Assembly (NCBI RefSeq): GCF_002073975.1 | Contig: NZ_CP020384.1 | Coordinates: 1 to 64,000 of the forward strand | Direction of reading: 5' to 3' | DNA: 64,000 nucleotides | From: Rhodovulum sp. MB263 | GTDB lineage: Bacteria > Pseudomonadota > Alphaproteobacteria > Rhodobacterales > Rhodobacteraceae | Shown: positions 1 through 8,198 of the stretch, piece after piece | Layout: the number at the start of each line of letters is the position of its first letter | How positions within the stretch are numbered: the stretch's first letter is position 1 | Program-made: the position numbers and the translations under genes | The notes under the pieces: model-generated | Database searches by the model: none | Told to the model about the DNA's origin: nothing | The model's input: the letters and a program-made list of their open reading frames with translations, nothing else

Positions 1-96
1 ATCACCCGTCTCGAAGGCGTCGGAAAGCAGCATGGCTTGCGCCTCCGGTGTATCGAGGTATTCGGCCGCGTCGAAGCGCTTGGTTTCGATAGGCAT
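1..96 (-). CDS. addiction-module antidote protein, HigA-like (partial, N-terminus only)
   Basis: The 32 N-terminal residues are visible and the gene runs off the left edge. The start reads MPIETKRFDAAEYLDTPEAQ, which matches the opening of the putative addiction module antidote family (HTH antitoxins usually paired with a RelE/HigB-type toxin). It lies 14 bases downstream of another HTH antitoxin-like gene on the same strand, preceded by a purine-rich GGAGGCAACC ribosome site. The toxin partner is not in view. Family assignment rests on the N-terminus only. Confidence 0.6.
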   Translation of the reverse strand, partial: MPIETKRFDAAEYLDTPEAQAMLLSDAFETGD

Positions 97-110
97 GGTT
101 GCCTCCGGTT

Positions 111-452
111 TCAGATCAGGTCGTCCACCGTCACGCCAAGCGCATCGGCAATCTTCTTGAGGGTCTGCGCGGAGCCCTGCTTCCGGCCGGTTTCCAGCTC
201 GGCCACGATCACGCGGTTGATCCCAGCCTTTTCGGCCAGGGCAGCTTGGGTCAGTCCTCGCAGGTCACGATAGACCCGCACGGGGCTCTCCCCGTCGATG
301 ATCCGATTGACAAATTCTGCAGGGACCAACTCGGCGCGCCCCGCTGCCATGTCGGCCTTTGCCCGATCATAGGCAAGGATGTCTTCGAGGTCCTCTGCCG
401 CTTCGCGCAGTCGCTCGTATTCGTCCCGCGGGATGGTGACCATATCGCTCAT
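111..452 (-). CDS. XRE-family HTH antitoxin-like protein
   Basis: This 113-residue protein has an acidic helical N-terminal part (about residues 1-50, like dimerisation regions of type II antitoxins) and a C-terminal XRE/Cro helix-turn-helix (about residues 54-110, with LTQAALAEKAG followed by AELETGRKQGSAQTLKKIA). The expected role is binding and neutralising a RelE/ParE-type toxin and repressing its own promoter. No intact toxin gene is visible directly upstream, so it may be an orphan antitoxin or a repressor of the element. The ATG at 450-452 was chosen because the upstream in-frame extension lacks domain character and overlaps plus-strand genes. Confidence 0.7.
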   Translation of the reverse strand: MSDMVTIPRDEYERLREAAEDLEDILAYDRAKADMAAGRAELVPAEFVNRIIDGESPVRVYRDLRGLTQAALAEKAGINRVIVAELETGRKQGSAQTLKKIADALGVTVDDLI

Positions 453-515
453 GTCGGCTCTCTCACCAGTCTTGGCCGCCAATCGCAGAGCTCCGTCGTC
501 CAATAGGAGCCCGGC

Positions 516-599
516 ATGACAGATACCCTCAGCTTGCACATCAAGTCCGAAGGTGTCGACATGGGCGTTCATGATCGGGATGGCCACCGCGTTGGATGA
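516..599 (+). CDS. very short ORF, possible phage leader peptide
   Basis: A 27-codon frame begins MTDTLSLHIKSEG and is preceded by AGGAG with ordinary spacing. It is the first plus-strand frame of the phage late gene series. No family is recognised. It is reported because the ribosome site is good and the frame runs toward the next small gene, but it could be chance. Confidence 0.28.
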   Translation: MTDTLSLHIKSEGVDMGVHDRDGHRVG

Positions 600-618
600 C
601 GCTGCGCATGGTGCTGTG

Positions 619-807
619 ATGCGAGAGACCTCAGGCAAATGCGAATGCGGCGAGCTGATGATGTTGGTGAGACGTCATCCTTTCAGCAGCATATGGCGGG
701 AGGAGTGCGCCTGCGGTCGCTGCGGGCCTTGGCGGTTCCGAGAGCCGATGGTCATCCCGGGCGGCAGAAGACAGCCCGCCAGGCGCGTCACCGGCGACAA
801 GGGCTGA
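619..807 (+). CDS. small cysteine-rich phage protein, possible zinc ribbon
   Basis: A 62-residue protein starts MRETSGKCECGE and contains two clusters, CxC near residue 8 and CxCGRC near residue 33, which could bind one zinc ion. It ends three bases before the HNH endonuclease gene and so looks like part of the same transcription unit. Small zinc-ribbon genes are common next to phage HNH genes. No specific function can be assigned. A longer start at 553 is possible but adds no recognisable sequence. Confidence 0.42.
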   Translation: MRETSGKCECGELMMLVRRHPFSSIWREECACGRCGPWRFREPMVIPGGRRQPARRVTGDKG

Positions 808-810
808 GCC

Positions 811-1128
811 ATGGCAGGCCAGTGGCGCAACCGGCCGAGCGCGTCGGAGCGAGGCTACGGCAGGGGCTGGAAGGCGCTGCGCAAGCGGGTGATGCAGCGG
901 GACAGCTGGCTGTGCCAGCCCTGCCTGCGTACGGGGCGCGTCACGCCCGCCACCGAGTGCGATCACGTGGTGCCCAAGGCGCAGGGCGGCACGGATGACG
1001 AGGGGAACCTGCAGGCGATCTGTGCGGACTGCCACAAGGCCAAGACAGAGCGTGAGGCTGCCGAGGCGCAGGGGCGCAGGCTGCGGCCGAGCTTCGGTGA
1101 GGATGGGTGGCCGCTCCTGCCGGAGTGA
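811..1128 (+). CDS. phage HNH endonuclease
   Basis: This 105-residue protein carries a classical HNH nuclease core. Cysteine pairs lie at residues 35/38 and 71/74 (a structural zinc site), the catalytic CDHVVPK has His52, Asn66 follows, and His75 is in CADCHKAKT. In HK97-like phages a small HNH protein is encoded beside the terminase and is needed, together with the large subunit, for specific DNA cleavage during packaging. The position directly upstream of the terminase genes supports that packaging role. The length is typical. Confidence 0.9.
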   Translation: MAGQWRNRPSASERGYGRGWKALRKRVMQRDSWLCQPCLRTGRVTPATECDHVVPKAQGGTDDEGNLQAICADCHKAKTEREAAEAQGRRLRPSFGEDGWPLLPE

Positions 1129-1231
1129 GCAGCCCCCGGGGGGGGTGTTGAAAGTCCCCGGCTGGGGAGGCGGCAACCGGCATGGGGGCCTTTCTTCTCG
1201 CATCCACAGTTCCACGAATGAGGGCAATCCC

Positions 1232-1609
1232 ATGGCAAACCCGCGGCTGCCGGCCGATGTGGCGGCGGTAACGGGCGCTGCCGCGAAGAACCCGCAGCGC
1301 CACAAGGGGCGCGCGACGCCGATGGTGAAGGGCCTCGGCGACCCGCCAGCGTATCTCGGCGAGATCGAGCAGGAGGCCTGGCGGATGTTCGCGGATGAGA
1401 TGCCGTGGCTCGGGGCAAGCGACCGGGCGATCACCGAGACCGCGTCACGCCTGCGCGCCCGGATGATGGCGGACCCGAACATGGGCGTGAACGCGCTCGC
1501 GCAATTCCGTCTCTGCCTGTCCGCGATGGGCGGCACGCCGTCCGACCGCAGCAAGGTGGCTGCACCTGAGGAACCTGATGACGATCCGGCCGACGCCTAC
1601 TTCAACTGA
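1232..1609 (+). CDS. phage terminase small subunit
   Basis: A 125-residue protein (MANPRLPADVAAV...) has a helical middle that mentions no catalytic residues and an acidic tail (EEPDDDPADAYFN). Its place between the HNH gene and the large terminase, overlapping the latter by 32 bases, fits the P27-like small terminase subunit that recognises packaging DNA. The ATG at 1232 follows an AGGG ribosome site, and the longer upstream frame is arginine-rich shadow of the HNH gene. Assignment is mainly from gene order with weak sequence likeness. Confidence 0.8.
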   Translation: MANPRLPADVAAVTGAAAKNPQRHKGRATPMVKGLGDPPAYLGEIEQEAWRMFADEMPWLGASDRAITETASRLRARMMADPNMGVNALAQFRLCLSAMGGTPSDRSKVAAPEEPDDDPADAYFN

Positions 1610-3356
1610 CCCGGCGACGGCTTATGCACGCGATGTGGTGGCCGGGCGGATCGTGGCGGGGCCGCATGTCCGGGATGCCTGCAGGCGCCACCTGCGCGAC
1701 CTCGAGGAGGGGCCCGCGCGCGGGCTGATCTGGGACAGGGCGGCGGCAGACCGGTTCTATGGGTTCTGCCGCGACGTGCTGCGCCTGAGCGAGGGGCAGT
1801 TCGACGGGACGCCATTCGAGCTGGAGCCGTCGCAGAAGTTCATTTGCGGCTCGCTGTTCGGATGGAAGCGATCGGACGGGGTCCGCCGGTTCCGGCGGGC
1901 CTATATCGAGCAGGGCAAGGGCAACGGCAAATCGCCGATGGTCGGGGCCATCGGGCTTTACGGGCTGGTGGCCGACGGCGAGGCCGGGGCCCAGATCTAT
2001 GCCGCGGGCGCGACCAAGGAGCAGGCAAGCATCCTGTTCCGCGATGCGGTCAACATGTGCGACAAGGCCCCTGCTCTGAACCGGCGCCGGATCCGGCGCA
2101 GCGGCGGCCCGGGCCGGGAATACAACCTGGCCCACCTGAAGAGCGGGTCGTTCTTTCGGCCCGTGTCGCGGGAGACCAAGAAGACGGGTTCGGGGCCCCG
2201 CCCGCATTTCGCGCTCTGCGACGAGGTTCACGAGCACCCGGATGGCGGCGTGATCGAGATCCTCGAGCGCGGCTTCAAGTTCCGGACCCAGCCGTTGCTG
2301 ATCATGATCACCAACTCCGGCAGCGACCGGAAAAGCATCTGCTGGCAGGAGCGCAAGCACGCGGTTGCCGTTGCGGCTGGCGATGTCGAAGACGACACGA
2401 CCTTCAGCTATGTCTGCGCGCTGGACGAGGGGGACGACCCCTTCACCGACCCGGGCTGCTGGATCAAGGCCAACCCGCTGCTGGGAGTGACGATCACCGA
2501 GGAATACCTGGCGATCCAGGTCAAGCAGGCACGGGACATCCCGGCCAAGGCCAACGGCATCCGCCGCCTGCATTTCTGCGAATGGACCGATGCGGAGAGC
2601 GCGTGGATCTCGCGGGCGGCGTGGGAGGCCATCGAAGACCACAGCCTGGACCTCGACGATTTCGCCGGGCAGCGCTGCTGCGCGGGGCTCGACCTGTCGG
2701 CGAAGGCGGACCTGACGGCGAAGGCGCTGATCTTCGAGGACGGGTTTGCCGAGGATGGAAAGCCCCTCTTCGCGGCCTTCGTGCAGGGCTACACCCCGGC
2801 CGACACGCTGCGGGCGCGTGCCGAGCGGGACGGCGCGCCCTATGACCTGTGGGTCGAGGCGGGGTTCCTGACGGCAACGCCGGGCAAGAAGACCCGTCTC
2901 GATTTCGTGGCGCAAGATCTGCTGGACGACGCCGACAGGTTCGACCTCGACTTCGTGGCCTACGATGCGTTCCTGATCGCGGATTTCGAGGCGATCCTCG
3001 GGGATATGGGCGCGACGCTGCCGATGCTCGATCACCCGCAGGGCTGGAACAAGCGGAAGCGCGAGACCGGGGATGGCGAGGAAATCACGCTCTGGATGCC
3101 GGGCAGCGTCGACGAGCTAGAAACGCTGATCCTCGAGAAGCGGCTGCGCGTGCATGTGAACCCGGCGCTGCGGGCTGCGGTGGCGTCTGCCACGTTCGAC
3201 CGCTCGCCGGCAGACCTGCGGCGGTTCACCAAACACAAGGCGACAGCGCGGATCGACATGGCGGTGGCCCTGGCAATGGCGGTCGGGGCTGCGACGGCGC
3301 GCACGGCCGGAGAACAGTCGTCTGTCTATGAAGAACGAGGGGTGCTCCTCCTGTGA
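1578..3356 (+). CDS. phage terminase large subunit
   Basis: This 592-residue packaging motor belongs to the Terminase_1/HK97-like group. The N-terminal ATPase carries a variant Walker A, GKGNGKS (residues 113-119), and Walker B FALCDEVHEH with Asp215-Glu216. The C-terminal half is the RNase H-fold nuclease, where GLDLSAKADLTA and YDAF hold candidate metal-binding aspartates. It pumps DNA into the prohead and cuts concatemers. The start overlaps the small subunit, and the stop overlaps the portal start by 4 bases (GTGA), so the packaging genes are translationally coupled. Confidence 0.93.
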   Translation: MTIRPTPTSTDPATAYARDVVAGRIVAGPHVRDACRRHLRDLEEGPARGLIWDRAAADRFYGFCRDVLRLSEGQFDGTPFELEPSQKFICGSLFGWKRSDGVRRFRRAYIEQGKGNGKSPMVGAIGLYGLVADGEAGAQIYAAGATKEQASILFRDAVNMCDKAPALNRRRIRRSGGPGREYNLAHLKSGSFFRPVSRETKKTGSGPRPHFALCDEVHEHPDGGVIEILERGFKFRTQPLLIMITNSGSDRKSICWQERKHAVAVAAGDVEDDTTFSYVCALDEGDDPFTDPGCWIKANPLLGVTITEEYLAIQVKQARDIPAKANGIRRLHFCEWTDAESAWISRAAWEAIEDHSLDLDDFAGQRCCAGLDLSAKADLTAKALIFEDGFAEDGKPLFAAFVQGYTPADTLRARAERDGAPYDLWVEAGFLTATPGKKTRLDFVAQDLLDDADRFDLDFVAYDAFLIADFEAILGDMGATLPMLDHPQGWNKRKRETGDGEEITLWMPGSVDELETLILEKRLRVHVNPALRAAVASATFDRSPADLRRFTKHKATARIDMAVALAMAVGAATARTAGEQSSVYEERGVLLL

Positions 3357-4606
3357 AACTGTTCCCCTCTTTCCGTCGCGCGCAGGAAACGTCCGCGCCC
3401 CGTGCCATGGCGGGAGATGTGGCGTCCTTCGATGGACTGGATGACCCGCGGCTCTACGAGTTCATCCGTTCCGGCGGCGCGGGCGGAATGACCGAGGCGG
3501 GGCTATGCGTGTCGCCGAAAGTGGCGCTGAGAAACACGACCGTCATTCGCTGCATCTCGCTGATCGCGTTCAGCATCGGCATGCTGCCGCTCCATCTGCA
3601 CCGGAAGGCCGACAAGTCGAAGGCGGACGATCACCCTCTGTTTCGGGTGCTCCACCGGCGCCCGAACGGCTGGCAGACGGCATTCGAGTTCCGGTCGCTT
3701 ATGCAGCAGCGGGCGCTGACACATGGCGATGCGTTCGCGATGATCGTGCGGACAGGAAACCGGGTGACGCAGCTGGTGCCGCTCGACAATGCGCGCGTGA
3801 CGGTGGAGCAAACCGACGATTGGTCGCTGGTCTACAAGGTTCAGCGCAGGACAGGCGGCATGACGGTGCTGCCGCAGCGCGATGTGTTCCATCTGCGCTA
3901 CGGGATCAGCGAGGATGGGTTCCGCGGGGTCTCGCTGGTCCGACAGGCCGCCGAGGCGATCGCGCTGGCAATCCAGACCGAGAAGGCTGCGGCACGGCTG
4001 TTCCGCAACGGTCTCATTATAGGGCAGACCTTCCAGCATCCCGGGAAACTGACGCCGGAAGCCTTCGCCCGCCTCAAGGCGTCCCTTGAGGAGGCGTCCG
4101 GAGCCGGGAATGCGCATCGGCCGAAGATCCTCGAAGAGGGCATGACCCTGGCGCCGGGCGGCACGACCGGCAAGGACGCCGAGGCGCTGGATCAGCGCAA
4201 GCACCAGGTCGAAGAGATCGCGCGCCCGTTCGGCGTGCCGCGCCCGCTTCTGGGCGTGGACGATACCTCCTGGGGCTCGGGCATTGACGTGCTGGGCCAG
4301 TTCTTCGTGCGCTATGGCCTCTCGCCATGGTTCGAGGCGTGGCAACAGGCCATCGAGCGCGACCTGCTGACGGATGCCGAGGCCGAAATCTACGAGGCTA
4401 AGTTCAATGCTGGCGCGCTGTTGCGCGGCTCGATGAAGGATCAGGCCGAATTCTTCGCCAAGGGTCTCGGCTCGGGCGGGCACCAGCCATTCCTAGAGGT
4501 CGATGAGGTCCGGGGCTGGCTGGATCTCGGCCATAGTGAAAACCTGCCCGCGATGCCGGGCCAGACAGGAGGCGCAGATGTCGCTTCGCAAGCTCCCGAG
4601 CGCTGA
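3353..4606 (+). CDS. HK97-family phage portal protein
   Basis: A 417-residue protein starts with GTG inside the terminase stop. Recognisable portal stretches include VIRCISLIAFSIGMLPLHLH (about 63-82) and the later FGVPRPLLGVDDTSWGSG segment, which is diagnostic for HK97-type portals. It forms the dodecameric ring at the capsid vertex through which DNA enters and to which the tail connector binds. Length is as expected. The end overlaps the protease gene by 29 bases. Confidence 0.93.
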   Translation: MKLFPSFRRAQETSAPRAMAGDVASFDGLDDPRLYEFIRSGGAGGMTEAGLCVSPKVALRNTTVIRCISLIAFSIGMLPLHLHRKADKSKADDHPLFRVLHRRPNGWQTAFEFRSLMQQRALTHGDAFAMIVRTGNRVTQLVPLDNARVTVEQTDDWSLVYKVQRRTGGMTVLPQRDVFHLRYGISEDGFRGVSLVRQAAEAIALAIQTEKAAARLFRNGLIIGQTFQHPGKLTPEAFARLKASLEEASGAGNAHRPKILEEGMTLAPGGTTGKDAEALDQRKHQVEEIARPFGVPRPLLGVDDTSWGSGIDVLGQFFVRYGLSPWFEAWQQAIERDLLTDAEAEIYEAKFNAGALLRGSMKDQAEFFAKGLGSGGHQPFLEVDEVRGWLDLGHSENLPAMPGQTGGADVASQAPER

Positions 4607-5399
4607 GATCTCGCGGCCGCAGGCCTATCACGGCGACGCGCCGGTCGACGCATTGGAACGATGGTCTCCCCGCGCTGCCGAAGCGGACGATGCCGCGACG
4701 ATCTCGGTCTATGACGTGATCGGCGAGGACTGGTGGACGGGCGAGGGGGTGACCGCAAGCCGGATTGCCGGCGCATTGCGCTCGATCGGCAAGAAGCCCG
4801 TGACGGTGAACGTCAACAGCCCGGGCGGCGACATGTTCGAGGGGCTGGCGATCTACAACCTTCTGCGCGAGCACCCGGCCGAAGTGACGGTGCGCGTGAT
4901 GGGCCTGGCGGCGTCGGCCGCGTCCGTGATCGCCATGGCCGGTGACCGGATCGAGATGGGGCTTGGCTCCTTCCTGATGATCCACAACTCCTGGGGCGGC
5001 GTGGTCGGCGACCAGAACGACATGCGCGCTGCAGCCGGGACGTTCGCGGAGTTCGATGCGGCAATGGCCGACATCTATGCGGCCCGCACCGGCATGGATG
5101 CTGCGGCGGTTTCCGAAATGATGAATGCGGAGACGTGGCTTCGGGCGGAGGCCGCCATCGAGGCCGGTTTTGCCGACGGCACTTTCGAAGCACCGGATTA
5201 TGACGAGACACAGGCGAAGGGCATGAAAGCCCGCGCCGCACTGGATGCGACCCTTGCACGGGCCGGCCTGCCGCGCTCCGAGCGGCGGCGGCTCCTGCGG
5301 GAAGCGGCCGGCACGCCAGGCGCTGCCGGGACAGCCACGCCGAGCGCTGGCTTTGACGAGGCCGCATTGCGGGCCCTCATTTCCACCATCAAAGCCTGA
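4578..5399 (+). CDS. ClpP-type phage head maturation protease
   Basis: This 273-residue protein starts at ATG 4578 behind a strong AGGAGG inside the end of the portal gene. It has the ClpP/crotonase-like serine protease fold: NSPGGDMFEG oxyanion region, GLAASAAS with candidate nucleophile Ser113, and MIHNSWGG with His136. It probably cleaves the N-terminal scaffold domain of the capsid protein encoded just downstream during prohead maturation. The C-terminal 70 residues are proline/alanine-rich and may bind capsid or portal. Confidence 0.92.
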   Translation: MSLRKLPSAEISRPQAYHGDAPVDALERWSPRAAEADDAATISVYDVIGEDWWTGEGVTASRIAGALRSIGKKPVTVNVNSPGGDMFEGLAIYNLLREHPAEVTVRVMGLAASAASVIAMAGDRIEMGLGSFLMIHNSWGGVVGDQNDMRAAAGTFAEFDAAMADIYAARTGMDAAAVSEMMNAETWLRAEAAIEAGFADGTFEAPDYDETQAKGMKARAALDATLARAGLPRSERRRLLREAAGTPGAAGTATPSAGFDEAALRALISTIKA

Positions 5400-5410
5400 G
5401 AGGGAAAATC

Positions 5411-6634
5411 ATGGCTGCACTGAAACACCCCGCCCGCGGGATCATCTTCGCACGGGCCGACGCTGGCGCCCCGGCGATCTTCGCCGAACTGCAGAAGGCG
5501 TTCGAGGAGTTCAAGGCGACGCATGCCGAGCAGATCAAGGGCGTCTCGGCGAAGTTCGACGACGTGGTGACCCGCGACAAGCTCGACAAGGTCAACGCGA
5601 CGGTCGGCGATCTTCAGGCCGCGCTCGACGCGATCAATGCCAAGCTGGCGGCCGCGCAGATCGGCGGTGGCGCGGCGGGCGGCCTGCGCGATCCGGACTA
5701 CAGCGAGGCCTTCCGCGCTCACTTCAAGACCGGCGCCGTCCAGGCATCGCTGAACAAGGGCACCGCGGCCGAGGGCGGCTACCTGGCGCCGGTCGAATGG
5801 GATCGCACCATCACCGACAAGCTGGTGACCGTTTCTCCCATGCGCGCACTGGCGACTGTGATGAGCATCGGCACCGCCGGGTTCACCAAGCTGTTCAACA
5901 ACCGTGGCACCGCCTCGGGCTGGGTCGGCGAGACCGCGGCGCGCCCGGAGACTGCGACGGCGAGCTTCGGGCAGATGAGCTACGCGACCGGGGAGCTTTA
6001 CGCCAACCCGTCGGCCACGCAGCAGATGCTCGACGACGCGGAGATCAACCTCGAGGCCTGGCTGGCCGGGGAGGTCGAGACCGAGTTCGCCTATCAGGAA
6101 GGCATCGCCTTCGTGAGCGGCAACGGCACGAACAAGCCGAACGGCATCCTGACCTATGTGACCGGCGGCGCGAATGCCGCGGCGCACCCCTGGGGCGCGA
6201 TCGCAACCGTGGACAGCGGAGCTGCTGCGGCCCTGACCGCGGACGGGATCATCAACCTGATCTATGCCCTGCCGTCCGCCTTCACGGCGGGTGCCGGCTT
6301 TGCGATGAACAGGAACACGCAGAAGCTCGCCCGCCTGCTCAAGGATGGGCAGGGCAACTACCTGTGGCAGCCGTCCTATGTTGCCGGTCAGCCCGCGACG
6401 CTCGCGGGCTATGACCTCACCGAGATCGCGGCGATGCCGGATGTCGCGGCGGGGACGAAGCCGATCCTCTTCGGCGATTTCGCCCGCACCTATCTGATCA
6501 TCGACCGTGTCGGAACCCGCGTGCTGCGCGACCCCTTCACCAACAAGCCGTTCGTGATGTTCTACACCACGAAGCGCGTCGGCGGCGGGCTCCAGAACCC
6601 GGAGACCATGAAAGCGATGAACATCGCTGCCTGA
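5411..6634 (+). CDS. HK97-family phage major capsid protein
   Basis: This 407-residue shell protein has an N-terminal helical, lysine/glutamate-rich delta (scaffold) domain of about 105 residues, including FAELQKAFEEFKATHAEQ. The HK97 fold follows, starting near the glycine-rich AQIGGGAAGGLRDPDYSEAF. The typical signatures AEGGYLAPVEW, FNNRGTASGWVGETAARPET and GNGTNKPNGIL are present. The upstream protease probably removes the delta domain. The start has a GAGAGGG ribosome site. A terminator-like hairpin follows the stop codon. Confidence 0.95.
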   Translation: MAALKHPARGIIFARADAGAPAIFAELQKAFEEFKATHAEQIKGVSAKFDDVVTRDKLDKVNATVGDLQAALDAINAKLAAAQIGGGAAGGLRDPDYSEAFRAHFKTGAVQASLNKGTAAEGGYLAPVEWDRTITDKLVTVSPMRALATVMSIGTAGFTKLFNNRGTASGWVGETAARPETATASFGQMSYATGELYANPSATQQMLDDAEINLEAWLAGEVETEFAYQEGIAFVSGNGTNKPNGILTYVTGGANAAAHPWGAIATVDSGAAAALTADGIINLIYALPSAFTAGAGFAMNRNTQKLARLLKDGQGNYLWQPSYVAGQPATLAGYDLTEIAAMPDVAAGTKPILFGDFARTYLIIDRVGTRVLRDPFTNKPFVMFYTTKRVGGGLQNPETMKAMNIAA

Positions 6635-6646
6635 TCGGTTCTCTGA

Positions 6647-6667
6647 GGGGCGGGCAACCGCCCCTTT
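6647..6667 (+). terminator. hairpin after capsid gene, likely attenuator
   Basis: A perfect 7-bp stem (GGGGCGG/CCGCCCC) closes a GCAA tetraloop and is followed by TTTC. It sits 12 bases after the capsid stop codon. The U-run is short, so it would only partly stop transcription or would protect the capsid mRNA 3' end. Either would raise capsid output relative to connector genes. Confidence 0.6.
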
Positions 6668-6689
6668 CATGAGCCGACCGGAGGATGCC

Positions 6690-6848
6690 ATGAAACTGAC
6701 GAAGCCGCTGTTCGCCGCACCGCCCGGCGAGATCTATCCGCGCGAGATCCCCGCGGGCGAGGAATGCCCTGCCGCTCTCGAGCAGGCCGCGCGCGAAGCT
6801 GGCGCCCTGGACGAGGGGTGCCGCCCCCGGAAGACGGCCGATAAATGA
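6690..6848 (+). CDS. small phage protein between capsid and connector
   Basis: A 52-residue frame starts MKLTKPLFAAPPGEIYPREI behind a GGAGGA ribosome site and ends with an ATGA overlap into the connector gene. No family is recognised. Small genes at this place in HK97-like phages sometimes encode neck or head decoration proteins, but nothing in the sequence shows that here. The ribosome site and coupling support that it is real. Confidence 0.6.
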   Translation: MKLTKPLFAAPPGEIYPREIPAGEECPAALEQAAREAGALDEGCRPRKTADK

Positions 6849-7327
6849 GGGCGATCCCGGTTCTGGTGACGCCGCCCGCGGTGCCGGTGGTCTCACTGGA
6901 GGAGGCCAAGGCGCATCTGCGGATCGACCATGCCGATCAGGATGCGATGATCGAGGGGCTGGTCCTGGCCGCGACGGCCCATCTCGACGGCTGGCGCGGG
7001 GTGCTCGGCCGGGCGATCATGCCTCAGATCTGGCAGGAAACCCATGTCGGGCCGGGCCCCTATCTGCTGGCGATGCCCGATGTGTCCGAGGTCACGGCCT
7101 CGGCCGGGGGCGCGGTCCGCGTCGAGACGACCGCCCTCGGCCCCCTGGTGACGCTGGCCGAGCCGGTGGAGGCTGTGACGCTGCGCTACACTTGCGGGCT
7201 GCCCGCCGCGCAGCTCCGCGCGGCCGAGGTCGCGGTCAAGCTTTACATCGCGCATCTCTATGACGGCTCCGACCTGTCACCGGCCTTCGGCGCGATGATG
7301 GAGGCGCTCAGATGGCGCGCGGTCTGA
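6845..7327 (+). CDS. phage head-tail connector protein (gp6-like)
   Basis: A 160-residue protein begins with the pattern PVVSLEEAKAHLRIDHADQDAMIEGLVLAATAHLDGW, the hallmark of HK97 gp6/phiE125 gp8-type adaptor proteins that build a ring beneath the portal. The helical N-terminal half is followed by a beta-rich C-terminal half. Coupling is by ATGA overlap at the start and a 16-base overlap with the next gene. Order (capsid, connector, closure, gp10) agrees with the assignment. Confidence 0.85.
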   Translation: MRAIPVLVTPPAVPVVSLEEAKAHLRIDHADQDAMIEGLVLAATAHLDGWRGVLGRAIMPQIWQETHVGPGPYLLAMPDVSEVTASAGGAVRVETTALGPLVTLAEPVEAVTLRYTCGLPAAQLRAAEVAVKLYIAHLYDGSDLSPAFGAMMEALRWRAV

Positions 7328-7662
7328 CGGTGACCGCACTCGACCAGCGCGTCACCATCGAGCGCGTGTCCCGCGCCCCGGACGGCATGGGCGGCGCCAC
7401 CGAGACCTGGGCACCCATCGCCACGGTCTGGGCGCAGATCCTGCCCGTGCGCGGCACCGAGAAATGGGAGGCGATGCGGGTCTCGCCCGAAGCGCGGATG
7501 AAGGTCCGTATCCACTGGCAGGGCGACGCCGCGGGCCAGCCCTTCTGCACCCCCGCCGACCGGCTGGTCTGGCGCGGCCGGACCTACAATATCGACAGCG
7601 CTCTGCCCTATGGCGGCCGCGAGCGCTTCATCGAGATCGGGATTTCCGAGGGCGTGTCGTGA
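7312..7662 (+). CDS. phage head closure protein
   Basis: This 116-residue, mostly beta-strand protein has the family start LDQRVTIERVSRAPDGMGG and the end RGRTYNIDSALPYGGRERFIEI, typical of SPP1 gp16/HK97 gp7-type stopper proteins. These close the portal channel after packaging and bind the tail. It overlaps both neighbours, which suggests coupled translation of the neck genes in equal amounts. Confidence 0.85.
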   Translation: MARGLTVTALDQRVTIERVSRAPDGMGGATETWAPIATVWAQILPVRGTEKWEAMRVSPEARMKVRIHWQGDAAGQPFCTPADRLVWRGRTYNIDSALPYGGRERFIEIGISEGVS

Positions 7663-8048
7663 GAGTGAAGGTCGAGCTGAGGCGCTTCGAGGCCCTGCAG
7701 GACATGCTGCGCGATCTGCTGGCCGATGGCGAGGATGCGCTGCGGGAAACGGCGCGCGAGCTGGCCGAGGATACCGCCGAGATCGCCAGGCGCGAGATGA
7801 AGGCTGCCGCCGGGTCGGCGCCGGCCGGGTCCTATCCCCACCAGCAAAGCGGACGGCTGGCGGAGTCGGTCACAGCGACCCACGAGCCCCGCCAGTCCCG
7901 CGTCGGGTCGGACGAGATCCACGGCTATCACCTCGAATTCGGCACCGAAAGCATGGAGGCGCGGCCCTGGCTGGTGCCGAGCTTCGAAGAGGCCACCGCC
8001 AAAGCCGAACAGACGCTGGCCGCGAAACTGCAGGAGAAAATCGGATGA
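7659..8048 (+). CDS. HK97 gp10-like neck/tail protein
   Basis: A 129-residue protein starts with GTG overlapping the previous stop (GTGA). The middle GSYPHQQSGRLAESVTA and HLEFGTESMEARPWLVPSFEEA are the signature of the HK97 gp10 family (head-tail joining, minor tail component). The N-terminal third is a charged helix. A second GTG six bases downstream could also serve as the start. It is followed by a coupled 50-residue gene. Confidence 0.85.
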   Translation: MRVKVELRRFEALQDMLRDLLADGEDALRETARELAEDTAEIARREMKAAAGSAPAGSYPHQQSGRLAESVTATHEPRQSRVGSDEIHGYHLEFGTESMEARPWLVPSFEEATAKAEQTLAAKLQEKIG

Positions 8049-8197
8049 TCCCCAATCAGAGAGACGCGATGCTGCGCCGGATGGAAAGCCCCGAACGGCG
8101 CCTCGGGCGGCGGATCGGCCTCGGCATCCGCCTGGCTCTGAGCTATGCGCAAACCCTCCTGATCATCGGCGCCTGCCTGAAGTATATGGCGGGCTGA
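8045..8197 (+). CDS. small phage protein with one hydrophobic segment
   Basis: A 50-residue frame coupled by ATGA to the gp10-like gene begins MIPNQRDAMLRRMESPERR. It has a basic N-terminal half and a hydrophobic C-terminal helix (about residues 27-46). It could be a small membrane protein. No family is recognised, and the support is the coupling and its place in a compact operon with only one base to the next gene. Confidence 0.5.
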   Translation: MIPNQRDAMLRRMESPERRLGRRIGLGIRLALSYAQTLLIIGACLKYMAG

Positions 8198-8198
8198 G

